Assembly (NCBI GenBank): GCA_963741615.1
Contig: CAVUIU010000027.1
Coordinates: 62,001-126,000, forward strand
DNA length: 64,000 nucleotides
From: UBA9676 sp963741615
GTDB lineage: Bacteria; Actinomycetota; Actinomycetes; Streptosporangiales; Streptosporangiaceae
Direction of reading: 5' to 3'
The notes beneath the pieces were generated by a model. That model had not been told where the DNA came from. It saw nothing but the letters and a program-made list of their open reading frames with translations, and did not search any database. Made by a program: the position numbers and the translations under genes. Below, one piece after another: positions 7,654 through 20,151 of the stretch; the stretch's first letter is position 1; each line of letters starts with the position of its first letter.

Positions 7654-8904
7654 TCAGAGTACCCTGGCGAACCGGCTTTCCGGCTTGCGCAGGACGTACA
7701 GTAGGTCCTCGTGCGCGTCTGTCAGCCGGCCGCGTGAGAGCCGGGCGATCAGTTTCTGTGCGGCCAGGAAACCAAGTGGCCCGGGCATCTCCCCGGCCAG
7801 CCCGCCCCGTGGCTGTCGTTCGGCTATCACCAGCCCGCGCATAAGCGCATACGCCTGGACCCCCCGCGCGGACGACAGCCGGTCGTAGACAGCCGGGTAT
7901 GGCCCGGGCTGGCCTGGGTGCCTCTTACGCCAGATCGCACGCCTGGCGAACAGGGGAAGAACCCGGTCGAGGAAACCTGCCGCGCTGTCCCGGTCACGGA
8001 AGCGGAGCAGCAGCAGCCCGCCAGGCTTGATCGCGGCGACCAGTCGGTCGAGCACGAGTTCCGCGTGCTCGATGCGCTGCAGTAGCAGGGTGCACACGAC
8101 GATGTCCTGGGAGCGCTGCGGCAGCGGCACGGTGCGCAGATCACTCTGGATGCATTCGGCCAGGCCCTGGTGCAGGCTCACCGCCGCCCGGGTGACCGGC
8201 TGGTCGTCATCGATGAGGCTGACGACAATGTCGGCATCCGCCGCCCGCCATACACCTGCTCCCGGATCGCCGTCGGTCGTCGTGCAGCCGGCCTGCAGGA
8301 TCATGACCTGCTCCCCAGCGCGCCCAGTGGCGTAGTCGCGAATGTACCGGGCGAACAGGCCGGCACCGGCGGGAGCGGGTTTGCCCCCGCCGCCCGCGGG
8401 GGGAGGGATGGGGGCGGCCTTGGGCTCAGCCCCGGAGGTCGCCTTGGGCTCAGCCCCGGGCGTCGCCTCGGGCCCGGCCCCGGAGGTCGCCTTGGGCTCA
8501 GCCCCGGAGGTCGCCTCGGACCCAGCCCCGGAGGTCGCCTCGGGCCCGGCCCCGGAGGTCGCCTCGGACCCAGCCCCGGAGGTCGCCTCGGGCCCGGCCC
8601 CGGGCGTCGCCTTGGGCCCGGCCCCGGGGATCGCCTCGGGCCCGGCCCCGGGTGACACCTCAGGCACGGCTTTAACCTGCGCCGACGTGGCGGCATCTGT
8701 GGCGGGGCCGCGTTCCCGGCCTGCGCGGTCCCCCACACCAGGCCGCGGGTCGGCCAGCAACTTCCGGACGTGGCCTTGTGCGGGTATCCCAGGTGCACCG
8801 GTGTCCGCGACCGCTCCGCGCTGCGCCCTTGCGCGCTGCCCGCCGCGCCCTGGCCCGGCGTCGCCGCCGGTGGTCCCGCCCCCGGCAAGCCCGTTCGCCG
8901 ACAT
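7654..8904 (-). CDS. SAM-dependent methyltransferase-like protein with octapeptide-repeat N-terminus
   Basis: 416 residues. Residues about 185-330 resemble a class I methyltransferase: VMILQAGCTTTDGDPG in place of motif I, DIVVSLIDDD, then DIVVCTLLLQRIEHAEL and LVAAIKPGGLLLLRFRD (motifs IV-VI). Motif I lacks the usual GxGxG, so SAM binding is uncertain. Residues 83-163 are about ten copies of an eight-residue Gly-Ala-Gly-Pro-Glu-Ala-Thr-Ser-type unit, probably disordered. Start at ATG 8904 is chosen because GAAGAAGG lies about 8 bases before it; an in-frame ATG at 8964 lacks this. It is divergent from mfd. Target unknown. Confidence 0.8.
   Translation of the reverse strand: MSANGLAGGGTTGGDAGPGRGGQRARAQRGAVADTGAPGIPAQGHVRKLLADPRPGVGDRAGRERGPATDAATSAQVKAVPEVSPGAGPEAIPGAGPKATPGAGPEATSGAGSEATSGAGPEATSGAGSEATSGAEPKATSGAGPEATPGAEPKATSGAEPKAAPIPPPAGGGGKPAPAGAGLFARYIRDYATGRAGEQVMILQAGCTTTDGDPGAGVWRAADADIVVSLIDDDQPVTRAAVSLHQGLAECIQSDLRTVPLPQRSQDIVVCTLLLQRIEHAELVLDRLVAAIKPGGLLLLRFRDRDSAAGFLDRVLPLFARRAIWRKRHPGQPGPYPAVYDRLSSARGVQAYALMRGLVIAERQPRGGLAGEMPGPLGFLAAQKLIARLSRGRLTDAHEDLLYVLRKPESRFARVL
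8416..8658 (-). repeat. 24-bp in-frame tandem repeats, about 10 units
   Basis: Units encode GAGPEATS, GAGSEATS, GAEPKATS, GAGPKATP and similar. The period is 24 bp with small substitutions mainly at three residue positions. It lies within the methyltransferase-like gene and keeps the frame. Confidence 0.9.
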
Positions 8905-9062
8905 AGCCCAACCTTCTTCGTAACACCGACCGGGGAGCCCCCCATATGCCCGGCATCTTGCCATAGCCCGGATGGGCTAGGCCATAAACTAGAAGGGCCC
9001 GCATTCGGGCCAGCCGTCTTGGCGTCGATGCGGGCGTTTGTGCTGCCAATCGAAGGACACCA

Positions 9063-12956
<3,894 letters not shown>

Positions 12957-12969
12957 GAAGGACGTCGTC

Positions 12970-13644
12970 GTGCTCCGCACCTCGATCACAGTTGCCGCCG
13001 GCAGCCTGGCCGCGCTGGCCGCGCTGGCTGCCTGCGGGCCCGTCCAGATGGGTTCGGCCGCGATCACGGGGAACCAGGGGATCTCGTCCGCCACCCTGAC
13101 CAACGAGGTCACCAATCTGAAGAACACCTACCAGGCCAGCAAGAAGGGGATCCAGCTGCAGTTCCCGCTGTCGCAGGCGCCGCAGCAGGTGCTGAGCTGG
13201 CTGGTGCGGTTCCGCATCCGGGAGCAGATGGCCGTCCGCAACGGCATCACCGTGACTCCGGTGGAGAGCCAGCGGGCCCTCGCCGCCATCGCGGCACAGG
13301 CCCGGCAGAACAACACGACGCTGCCCAGGCTCGCGGTGGCCAACGGCCTGCCACCGGACCTGCTGCCGGAACTGGGCCGCTATCAGGCGATCGAGTCGGC
13401 ACTGGTCCGCAGGCTGGATGGCGGCACGCTGCCGACCTCGCAGAGCGCGCTGGGCAACCTCAGCCAGAAGCTCGACACCATTCAGTGCCGCGCGGCCAAG
13501 AGCCTGGCGATCAAGGTCAACCCGCAGTTCGGCAGGATGGACTACAGCCAGCTGTCCATCATCCCGGCCGCGCTGAAGCTCTCGGCCCCGCAGGGCGGGG
13601 TGCCCACCCCCACCACCAAGCCACAGCTGACCCCGCCGTGCTGA
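12970..13644 (+). CDS. SurA N-terminal-domain-like lipoprotein
   Basis: 224 residues from GTG 12970, chosen because AGGAAGGA lies about 8 bases upstream and because it gives a clean lipoprotein signal: hydrophobic segment then LAALAAC with lipidated Cys22. The mature part, with LTNEVTNLKNTY, FRIREQMAVRNGITVTPV and a helical region, resembles SurA-type peptidyl-prolyl isomerase chaperones, but I see no parvulin domain. An earlier ATG at 12949 overlaps the mfd stop and is less likely. Position directly after mfd and before mazG is conserved in actinobacteria. Likely an extracytoplasmic chaperone-like protein. Confidence 0.85.
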   Translation: MLRTSITVAAGSLAALAALAACGPVQMGSAAITGNQGISSATLTNEVTNLKNTYQASKKGIQLQFPLSQAPQQVLSWLVRFRIREQMAVRNGITVTPVESQRALAAIAAQARQNNTTLPRLAVANGLPPDLLPELGRYQAIESALVRRLDGGTLPTSQSALGNLSQKLDTIQCRAAKSLAIKVNPQFGRMDYSQLSIIPAALKLSAPQGGVPTPTTKPQLTPPC

Positions 13645-13707
13645 GGTGTGTCCCGCGATCCACGAGATGGGCCCTGGGGGCCTGTCCCGGCGGTGGGCAG
13701 GTGACCG

Positions 13708-14418
13708 GTGACCGGTGACCTGCCCGGGGCGGCCCTGCTGCAACTGGTGGCGGTCATGGACACGCTGCGGGTCTCCTGTCCGTGGGATGCGCGGCAGACG
13801 CATGAGTCGCTCGCGCCGCACCTGCTGGAAGAGTGCTACGAGGCGCTGGAGGCGCTGGAGAGCGGCGACCCGGCCGCACTGCGGGACGAACTCGGCGACG
13901 TCCTGCTCCAGGTGGTGTTCCACGCCCGGATCGCGGCGGAGGCGACCGACGGCACCGGCTACACCATTGACGACGTGGCCGAGGGCATCGTGGCGAAACT
14001 GATCCGGCGCCACCCGCACGTGTTCGCCGACGTCACCGTCTCCGGGCCGGAGGAGGTCAAGCGGAACTGGGACGCGATCAAGGCGGCCGAGCGCGCAGAC
14101 GCGGGCGGCGGGCCCGCCTCGGCCCTGGACACGGTGCCCCTTGGCCAGCCGGCGCTGGCGCTCGCCGCCCAACTCCAGCGCCGCGCCGAGCGCGCGGGGG
14201 TCCCCGCGGACCTGGAGGGCCTGCCAGCGGGGGCCGGCGAGACGGGGGCAGAGGATGGAATCAGCGAGCTGGGCGCCGAGCTGTTCGCGCTGGTGGCGAA
14301 GGCCCGCGCGGCCGGCCTCGACCCCGAGCGGGAGCTGCGCGCCACCGCCCGCGCCTACCGCGACCGGGCCCGTGCCTGGGAACTAGCCCGCGGCGCGAAC
14401 CCCCGCCCGAGCACATAG
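13708..14418 (+). CDS. mazG: Nucleoside triphosphate pyrophosphohydrolase MazG
   Basis: 236 residues. It hydrolyses NTPs/dNTPs to monophosphates, cleaning non-canonical nucleotides. The diagnostic all-alpha motif SCPWDARQTHESLAPHLLEE, then EALESGDPAALRDELGDV, carries the Mg-binding E/D residues (EExxE...ExxD). A second partial helical domain follows. Three GTG codons at 13701, 13708 and 13715 arise from a 7-bp tandem repeat GTGACCG; only 13708 is in frame with the MazG core (13701 and 13715 are in other frames). Confidence 0.94.
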   Translation: MTGDLPGAALLQLVAVMDTLRVSCPWDARQTHESLAPHLLEECYEALEALESGDPAALRDELGDVLLQVVFHARIAAEATDGTGYTIDDVAEGIVAKLIRRHPHVFADVTVSGPEEVKRNWDAIKAAERADAGGGPASALDTVPLGQPALALAAQLQRRAERAGVPADLEGLPAGAGETGAEDGISELGAELFALVAKARAAGLDPERELRATARAYRDRARAWELARGANPRPST

Positions 14419-14646
14419 CCGCACGCCCACGCCCGGGCACATGGCACGGATTGTGCCCACGCAAACCGCCATAAACCGGACGTGATCATGGTCGCAAGTC
14501 GTGCCAAGTCGCAACGGGGCGCGGCGAGTGCCGCCGGGCGGCCGCCTGCGGGGGCCGGCTGGCGTCGGCGTGGCCGGTGCGCCGGGCCGGGGCGGCTCTA
14601 TTAGGCTCCATAATCGATACCTCTGCGCAACCATCAGGAGTCACCC

Positions 14647-15930
14647 GTGGCCTCCATCGAAGCTGTCTTCGCCCGTCAGATCCTGGACTCACGGGGCAAC
14701 CCGACCATCGAAGCCGAGGTCGCGCTCGATGACGGCACGCTGGGCCGGGCAGCCGCCCCCAGCGGCGCCTCGACCGGGGCCTTCGAGGCGGTCGAGCTCC
14801 GCGACGGGAACGACGACTACGGCGGCAAGGCGGTCACCCAGGCCGTTCAGGGGGTCATCGAAGAGATCCAGCCGGCGCTGCTGGGGTACGACGCCGACGA
14901 TCAGCGGCTGATCGACCAGACGATGATCGACCTGGACCGCACGCCCGGCAAGTCCCGGCTGGGCGCCAACGCCATTGTCGCCGTCAGCATGGCCGTCGCG
15001 AAGGCCGCTGCCGAGTCCGCGAGCCTGCCGCTCTTCCGCTATCTGGGCGGCCCGAACGCGCATGTGCTGCCCGTGCCGATGATGAACATTCTCAACGGCG
15101 GTGCGCACGCCGACAACAGCGTCAACATCCAGGAGTTCATGATCGCGCCGGTAGGGGCGGCCAGCTTCGGCGAAGCGGTCCGCTGGGGTGCGGAGACCTA
15201 TCACGCCCTGAAGTCCGTGCTGAAGCAGCACGGGCTCTCGACCGGGGTGGGGGATGAGGGCGGCTTCGCCCCCGACCTCGCCCACAACAGGGCCGCCCTG
15301 GATCTCATCGTGGAGGCGATCACCAAGGCGGGCTTCACCCCGGGGCGTGACGTCGGGCTGGCCATCGACGCCGCTGCCAGCGAGTTCTGCGCCGACGGGT
15401 CCTACACGTTCGAGGGGGCGGCCCGCACGGCCGGCGAGATGACCAGCACGTACGCGCAATGGCTGGACGCCTACCCGATCGTCTCCCTGGAGGACCCGCT
15501 CGACGAGGAAGACTGGGGCGGCTGGCAGGCGCTGACCGCGGCGCTCGGGGACCGGGTCCAGATCGTCGGCGACGACATCTTCGTCACCAACCCCGAGCGG
15601 ATCCGCCGCGGCATCGCCGAGGGCACCGCCAACGCGCTGCTGGTCAAGCTGAACCAGATCGGCACGATCACCGAGACGCTGGACGCGGTCACGCTGGCGC
15701 AGCGCAGCCGTTATGCCTGCATGATCAGTCACCGCTCAGGCGAAACGGAGGACACCACGATCGCCGACCTCGCGGTGGCTACCGATTCCGGGCAGATCAA
15801 GACCGGGGCACCGGCCAGGTCGGAGCGGGTCGCGAAATACAACCAGCTGCTGCGGATCGAAGAGCTGCTCGACGACGCCGCGGAGTACGCGGGCGCGGCT
15901 GCCTTCCCCCGGACGCCATCGGGGCAGTGA
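14647..15930 (+). CDS. eno: Enolase
   Basis: 427 residues. It converts 2-phosphoglycerate to phosphoenolpyruvate. N-terminal ARQILDSRGNPTIEAEV, catalytic-site segments GGAHADNSVNIQEFMI, the metal-binding region SLEDPLDEEDW and GDDIFVTN, and the C-terminal SHRSGETEDTTIADL signature are all intact. The start at GTG 14647 is preceded by CAGGAGTC. The stop codon overlaps the ftsB start (TGATG). Confidence 0.98.
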   Translation: MASIEAVFARQILDSRGNPTIEAEVALDDGTLGRAAAPSGASTGAFEAVELRDGNDDYGGKAVTQAVQGVIEEIQPALLGYDADDQRLIDQTMIDLDRTPGKSRLGANAIVAVSMAVAKAAAESASLPLFRYLGGPNAHVLPVPMMNILNGGAHADNSVNIQEFMIAPVGAASFGEAVRWGAETYHALKSVLKQHGLSTGVGDEGGFAPDLAHNRAALDLIVEAITKAGFTPGRDVGLAIDAAASEFCADGSYTFEGAARTAGEMTSTYAQWLDAYPIVSLEDPLDEEDWGGWQALTAALGDRVQIVGDDIFVTNPERIRRGIAEGTANALLVKLNQIGTITETLDAVTLAQRSRYACMISHRSGETEDTTIADLAVATDSGQIKTGAPARSERVAKYNQLLRIEELLDDAAEYAGAAAFPRTPSGQ

Positions 15931-16337
15931 TGCCGGAGCGCAGGCGGCCTCTGCCAGCGGACCGGGCCAGGTTCACCAGCCGGGCCGCGGTGCTAGCGGT
16001 GGTCATCTGCGCGGTCGCGCTGAGCCTGGCCTACCCGGTGCGGGAGTACATCGCCCAGAGCCGCCAGATCGACCAGCTGCAGGCGCAACGGCAGATGATG
16101 CTGTCACAGCTGGCATCGCTGGGGCGGGAGCAGCGGCGCCTCAACGATCCTGCCTACGTCGAGCAGCTGGCCAGGGACCGGCTGCATTTCTGCCTGACCG
16201 GCCAGACCTGCTATGTGATCATCGGCGGGGCAGCGCCAGGCTCCGCGTCGGCGCAGGCCGCGGGCACGCCCTGGTATGAGCGGCTGTGGCATTCGGTGCA
16301 GGAGGCGGACCGGAGCAGGCCGGGCAGGTCACGGTGA
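15930..16337 (+). CDS. ftsB: Septum formation initiator FtsB/DivIC
   Basis: 135 residues. Basic N-terminus, one transmembrane helix (about residues 17-36, AAVLAVVICAVALSLAYPV), then a coiled coil (EYIAQSRQIDQLQAQRQMML) and RLNDPAYVEQLARDRLHF, the conserved FtsB/DivIC ending. It acts in the divisome with FtsL/FtsQ homologues. ATG at 15930 overlaps the enolase stop by one base; GTG three bases earlier is also possible. Its stop overlaps the next start, so translation is probably coupled. Confidence 0.93.
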   Translation: MPERRRPLPADRARFTSRAAVLAVVICAVALSLAYPVREYIAQSRQIDQLQAQRQMMLSQLASLGREQRRLNDPAYVEQLARDRLHFCLTGQTCYVIIGGAAPGSASAQAAGTPWYERLWHSVQEADRSRPGRSR

Positions 16338-16831
16338 CCGACGGGGCGGCGGTCGAGCGGCAGCTGGGCCGCCCGCCGCGGGCAGTCCGCCGGGTCGCGC
16401 ACCGATGCCCGTGCGGGCTGCCGGACGTGATCGAAACGGCGCCGCGCCTGCCCGACGGCACGCCGTTCCCCACCCTGTACTACCTGACCTGCCCACGTGC
16501 GGTGGCTGCGGTCAGCCGGCTGGAGGCGGCCGGTGTGATGCGGCAGATGCAGCAACGGCTCGCGGATGACCCCGTGCTGCGTCGGGCCTACCTGGCCGCG
16601 CACCGCGACTACCTCGCCCGGCGGGACGAGGCTGCCCGCGCCGCGGGGGTGGATCCGCTTCCGTCCGGCACACCGAGCGCGGGCGGGATGCCTGACCGGG
16701 TCAAGTGCCTGCACGCGCTGGTCGCGCACGAGCTCGCCGCGCCAGGGGCCAACCCGCTGGGCCGGGAGGCGGCGGCCGCGGCGGAAGCCTGGTGGGACGC
16801 GGGCCCCTGCGTCGGCTCGGACGCCCGATGA
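16334..16831 (+). CDS. DUF501 domain protein
   Basis: 165 residues from GTG 16334, which overlaps the ftsB stop as GTGA. Conserved features of DUF501 are VAHRCPCGLPDVIETAP, DGTPFPTLYYLTCPRA, and the C-terminal PDRVKCLHALVAHELA with paired Cys/His residues that could bind a metal. This family sits almost always between ftsB and ppx in actinobacteria. Function is not known. Confidence 0.93.
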   Translation: MTDGAAVERQLGRPPRAVRRVAHRCPCGLPDVIETAPRLPDGTPFPTLYYLTCPRAVAAVSRLEAAGVMRQMQQRLADDPVLRRAYLAAHRDYLARRDEAARAAGVDPLPSGTPSAGGMPDRVKCLHALVAHELAAPGANPLGREAAAAAEAWWDAGPCVGSDAR

Positions 16832-16971
16832 GCACCGGTGCCGCCGCGGGCGCCGGGCCACGGCGTTGGCCAGCGCGTCTCCGGCACGACCCAGCGTCAG
16901 CGGTGTCCCGGCGCCGAGGACACGCCCCCCGAAGCCAGCGAAGCGCCCGCGAGGGGGGCCAGGAAATCCGG

Positions 16972-17904
16972 GTGGCGGCGATCGACTGCGGCACGAACTC
17001 ACTGCGGCTGCTCGTTGCCGACGTCGACCCGGTCACCGGCACGCTGGTGGACGTGGACCGGCGGATGGAGATCGTGCGGCTCGGGGAGGGCGTGGACGCC
17101 ACGGGGAGGCTCGCCCCGGCGGCGCTGGCCCGGACCCTGCGGGTGCTGCGGTCCTACGCGGCGATCGTGGCGGCTGCGGGCGCGTCCGCGGTGCGGATGG
17201 TGGCGACCAGCGCGACCCGGGACGCGGCGAACGCGGCCGATTTCGTGACCGGGGTCCGCGAGGTGCTCGGGGTCGACCCGGAGGTTCTGAGCGGGGACGA
17301 GGAAGCGGTGCTGTCGTTCATCGGCGCGACCGCCGAACTGGCTGGGGGCGCGGCGGCCGCGCCCTACCTGGTCGCGGACATCGGCGGCGGCTCCACCGAG
17401 TTCGTGCTGGGGAACCCGCCCGTGGTGAGCGCGGCCGTCTCGGTGGACATCGGCTGTGTCAGGATGACCGAGCGGCACCTGCGGACAGATCCGCCGACGG
17501 CAGCCGAGGTCGCGGCCGCGAGGGCCGACATCGGTGCCGCGCTCGATGTGGTGGCCGCCAAGATCGCGGTCACTGACGCCCGCACCCTGGTTGGCCTGGC
17601 CGGGTCGGTGACCACGGTGGTCGCGCTCGCGCTCGGCCTGGCCGCCTACGACCCGGCCCGGATCCATCACGCCCGGATCGGCGCCGGCCAGGTGCGTGAG
17701 CAGGCCGCCTTGCTGCTGGCTCTGCCGCGCGCGCAGCGGGCGCGGCTGAGCGTGATGCATCCGGGCCGGGTGGATGTGATCGGCGGCGGCGCGCTCGTGC
17801 TCGACGCGATCATGACCCGGTTCGCGTTCGGTGAGGTGATGGCCAGCGAGCACGACATCCTGGACGGGATCGCCTGGTCGCTGGTGCCGGGCGGCCCCCG
17901 GTGA
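16972..17904 (+). CDS. ppx: Exopolyphosphatase / guanosine pentaphosphatase (Ppx/GppA)
   Basis: 310 residues from GTG 16972. The actin-like ATPase fold shows phosphate-1 AAIDCGTNSLRLLVADVD, SATRDAANAADF, phosphate-2 ADIGGGSTEFVLG and GLAGSVTTVVALALG. It releases phosphate from polyphosphate and/or pppGpp. The frame is open back to an ATG at 16828 that overlaps the DUF501 stop (ATGA), but the extra 48 residues are Arg/Ala/Gly-rich without family similarity, so I prefer 16972; translational coupling from 16828 cannot be excluded. Confidence 0.92.
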   Translation: MAAIDCGTNSLRLLVADVDPVTGTLVDVDRRMEIVRLGEGVDATGRLAPAALARTLRVLRSYAAIVAAAGASAVRMVATSATRDAANAADFVTGVREVLGVDPEVLSGDEEAVLSFIGATAELAGGAAAAPYLVADIGGGSTEFVLGNPPVVSAAVSVDIGCVRMTERHLRTDPPTAAEVAAARADIGAALDVVAAKIAVTDARTLVGLAGSVTTVVALALGLAAYDPARIHHARIGAGQVREQAALLLALPRAQRARLSVMHPGRVDVIGGGALVLDAIMTRFAFGEVMASEHDILDGIAWSLVPGGPR

Positions 17905-18809
17905 CCCGGCCTGAGCGGACGGCCGGGCGCACCGGCCCGGGGTCCCCGGATCGCGACGCCGAAGGGCCGGTGCCGCCCGGGACCGGCTGGCCGGACGATC
18001 CCGCGAGCGCCGCGACACCGGTCGCTCACGATGCGGCCGAGGTGCGAGCTCTCGCCGCTGGGGCGGGCACCGTGGCCGAGCTGGCCGCCAGGCAGTCGGT
18101 CTGCCGCGCCTGCCCGCGGCTGGTCGAATGGCGGGAGCAGGTCGCTGTCGCCAAACGGCCCTCATCGCGTGACGAACGCTACTGGGGCCGTCCCATCCCC
18201 GGCTGGGGCGACGAGCGGCCGGCTGTGCTGATCGTCGGTCTCGCCCCGGCTGCCCACGGTGGCAACCGAACCGGCCGGATCTTCACCGGGGACCGCAGCG
18301 GTGACGTCCTGTTCGCCTCGCTGTACCGGTGCGGGCTTGCCGCCCAGCCGACGTCGGTCGTGGCCGGGGACGGCCAGCGCCTGATCCGGGCGAGGATGGT
18401 CGCCGCGGTGCGGTGCGCGCCGCCCGCGAACAAGCCGACCGTGACCGAACGCGACACCTGCGCCCCGTGGCTCACGGCGGAATACGCGCGGGTGGCCCGG
18501 TCGGTCCGGGTCGTCGTCTGCCTGGGAGGTTTCGCCTGGCAGGCGACGTGGCCGGTGCTGCGTTCAGCCGGTTTCGCGCTGCCCAGGCCGCGTCCCGCCT
18601 TCGGCCACGGCGTGCAGGCCCGGCTGCTGGCCGCCGGCGGCCACGGCACCGGGTCAGGGCCTGCGGTGGCGGCCGGGCAGGACGTGCGTCAGGTCCTGCT
18701 GATCGGCTGCTATCACCCCAGCCAGCAGAACACGTTCACGGGGCGGGTGACGCCGGCGATGCTGGATGGCGTTTTCCGGCGCGCCTCGGTGGAGGCGGGC
18801 CTGACCTGA
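17901..18809 (+). CDS. udg: Uracil-DNA glycosylase family 5 (UDGb type)
   Basis: 302 residues. It removes uracil and other deaminated bases from DNA. Fe-S cluster cysteines begin in VCRACPRLVEWR, the motif-A segment is GLAPAAHGGNRTGRIFTGD, and the C-terminal motif is GCYHPSQQNTFTGR. The first 50 residues are low-complexity and probably disordered. GTG at 17901 overlaps the ppx stop (GTGA). It closes the block that begins with the repair factor Mfd. Confidence 0.94.
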   Translation: MTRPERTAGRTGPGSPDRDAEGPVPPGTGWPDDPASAATPVAHDAAEVRALAAGAGTVAELAARQSVCRACPRLVEWREQVAVAKRPSSRDERYWGRPIPGWGDERPAVLIVGLAPAAHGGNRTGRIFTGDRSGDVLFASLYRCGLAAQPTSVVAGDGQRLIRARMVAAVRCAPPANKPTVTERDTCAPWLTAEYARVARSVRVVVCLGGFAWQATWPVLRSAGFALPRPRPAFGHGVQARLLAAGGHGTGSGPAVAAGQDVRQVLLIGCYHPSQQNTFTGRVTPAMLDGVFRRASVEAGLT

Positions 18810-18975
18810 TGAGCCCGCGCGGCCGGGACTCAGCAAGCTCATAGGGTGACTACTCTCTGTAAACAATCTTTCCAAGACAAGGCAAAAATGTAACGCTACG
18901 CATTCGATGATGATCGCGGAATTGAATATATGCACCTCAGGGGATCTTTCTCCACTCCATTGGCTGGTCTCGAAT

Positions 18976-18981
18976 TATGAT
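18976..18981 (+). promoter_or_regulatory. Candidate -10 box before the tRNA-like gene
   Basis: TATGAT, 24 bases before the predicted tRNA 5' end, inside an AT-rich island (about 18850-19000) that stands out in this genome. No convincing -35 is present 16-18 bases upstream, so the call is weak. Confidence 0.3.
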
Positions 18982-19005
18982 GGTCGCCCGGGGTATCATT
19001 ACCCA

Positions 19006-19079
19006 GCCCCCGTAGCCCAAAGGAAGAGGCCGGCCCCCTAAAAGGGTCCCCAGTGTCGGTTCGACCCCGACCGGGGGCA
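19006..19079 (+). tRNA. tRNA-like gene, predicted anticodon UAA, atypical
   Basis: A full cloverleaf can be drawn. Acceptor GCCCCCG/CGGGGGC (19006-19012 with 19072-19078) has discriminator A. The D arm has three pairs GCC/GGC with GG in the loop. Anticodon stem GGCCC/GGGTC (19032-19036 with 19044-19048) has a seven-base loop CCTAAAA. The T arm is GTCGG/CCGAC with loop TTCGACC. Odd points: the base before the anticodon is C rather than the near-universal U33; the anticodon by position is TAA (reads UUA, Leu); yet the variable loop is only 6 nt, not the long arm of class II tRNA-Leu. CCA is not encoded. A weak hairpin CCTGGA/TCCAGG at 19096-19117 may terminate it. It may be a pseudo-tRNA. Confidence 0.7.
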
Positions 19080-19358
19080 CACACCCCCCCAAACCCCTGG
19101 ACCTGCGAAGATCCAGGCGTATCCGGGTGCTGCCAGCCTAGCCGCTTGCCGGGCCCAGGTGCGGTGGCCGCGGGCTCGGGCCCGGGACGGATAAACCGCC
19201 ATTCAGCGACAGCTGTTGATCACGTTCGCGTAACTGGCGGGCAAGTCAATGGATAATGCGCGCTTTAGCGCTGTGAGCAGGCCACTTGCCATCCGGCAAC
19301 TAGTGAGAGGCCGGGAACCTGCCACCGCGTGTCCGCGGGGAATGCCCGGGCGGCGCGG

Positions 19359-19769
19359 TCAGCCGCTGACGTCCGGCCCGGCCCGGGTAAGGCTGACCCG
19401 CAGGACAACCCGGCGCTCGTGCTCCATCGCCGCCCGGTAGCCGTCCCAGTCGGAGTGCTCCCCGGAGATCCGCCGGTAATAGTCGATGAGGAGTTCCATC
19501 GCATCGGGCAGCGAGATGATCTCCGCCTCGCCCTCGACCTGAACCCACTCGCCGAAGAAGCCGTCGTTGATGACGCACAGCGACACCCGGCGGTCACGCC
19601 GCACGTTCCTGGTCTTGATCGCGGCCTCGCGGGTGCTGATCAGCACCCGCCCCTTCTCGTCGGCCGCGCAGAGCACCGGGGACAGTTGCGGCCGACCGTC
19701 TGACCTGAACGTCGCGAGCACCGCCCGGTGATGGGCATGCAGGAACTCACGGGCAAGCTCAAGATCCAT
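19359..19769 (-). CDS. PPOX-class (F420/FMN split-barrel) family protein
   Basis: 136 residues from ATG 19769. The opening AREFLHAHHRAVLATFRSDG then RPQLSPVLCAAD is the standard start of the pyridoxamine-5'-phosphate-oxidase-like, F420-dependent subgroup; KTRNVRRDRRVSLCVIND and WVQVEGEAEII complete the split barrel. Expected role is F420- or flavin-dependent reduction of an unknown substrate. The longer upstream frame is rejected because it runs through the neighbouring DUF4287 gene in another frame. It starts 1 base after that gene's stop, indicating an operon. Confidence 0.9.
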   Translation of the reverse strand: MDLELAREFLHAHHRAVLATFRSDGRPQLSPVLCAADEKGRVLISTREAAIKTRNVRRDRRVSLCVINDGFFGEWVQVEGEAEIISLPDAMELLIDYYRRISGEHSDWDGYRAAMEHERRVVLRVSLTRAGPDVSG

Positions 19770-19770
19770 G

Positions 19771-20004
19771 TCAGGCGTAATTGAGACGGAAGCGGCGCTG
19801 CCGCTCGTACTCGTGCACGATGGCGCGGGCGTAACCGTGGGAGAGCCCGTGCTCGTCCGACAGCCAGTGAGCTCGTTCCTCACAGCGGAGGAACGCGGGT
19901 CCCGATTCCAGCCTTCTGAACCACTCAACCAGGTCTCGTCCGGTGACGGACGGGATGCGCGCGATCAGGTTCTTATGCGTCTCCGGGGAGTGATTCAGTG
20001 TCAC
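19771..20004 (-). CDS. DUF4287 family protein
   Basis: 77 residues from GTG 20004, chosen because GGAGG lies 6 bases upstream. THKNLIARIPSVTGRDLVEW, the ERAHWLSDEHGLSHGYARAI segment and a C-terminal basic tail match DUF4287. Function unknown. It heads a two-gene unit with the PPOX protein. Confidence 0.85.
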   Translation of the reverse strand: MTLNHSPETHKNLIARIPSVTGRDLVEWFRRLESGPAFLRCEERAHWLSDEHGLSHGYARAIVHEYERQRRFRLNYA

Positions 20005-20151
20005 GGGCACCTCCAGGGCGAACCGGCTCCTTAGTTGTTGAGACTGCACCACCGGCACGCCCCTGACAACCCCCTGCCGTTAGCTTTCCGTAATACAACC
20101 GTCGGCTCCGGTCCACCCCGGCTGTGCGCCGCTCACGGGGATGCCGGCCGG

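Noticed and set aside
6980..8658. Repeat tracts at 7 kb and 8.5 kb considered as CRISPR or VNTR arrays
   Set aside because: Both keep a reading frame inside larger genes with no spacers; they are coding repeats.
16705..16971. Longer N-terminus for ppx
   Set aside because: The extra residues are Arg/Ala/Gly-rich and antiparallel to other frames; the protein family begins at the IDCGTNS segment. The ATG at 16828 remains only an alternative.
19006..19079. tRNA-like gene as standard tRNA-Leu
   Set aside because: The variable loop is too short and U33 is missing; I therefore left the identity open.
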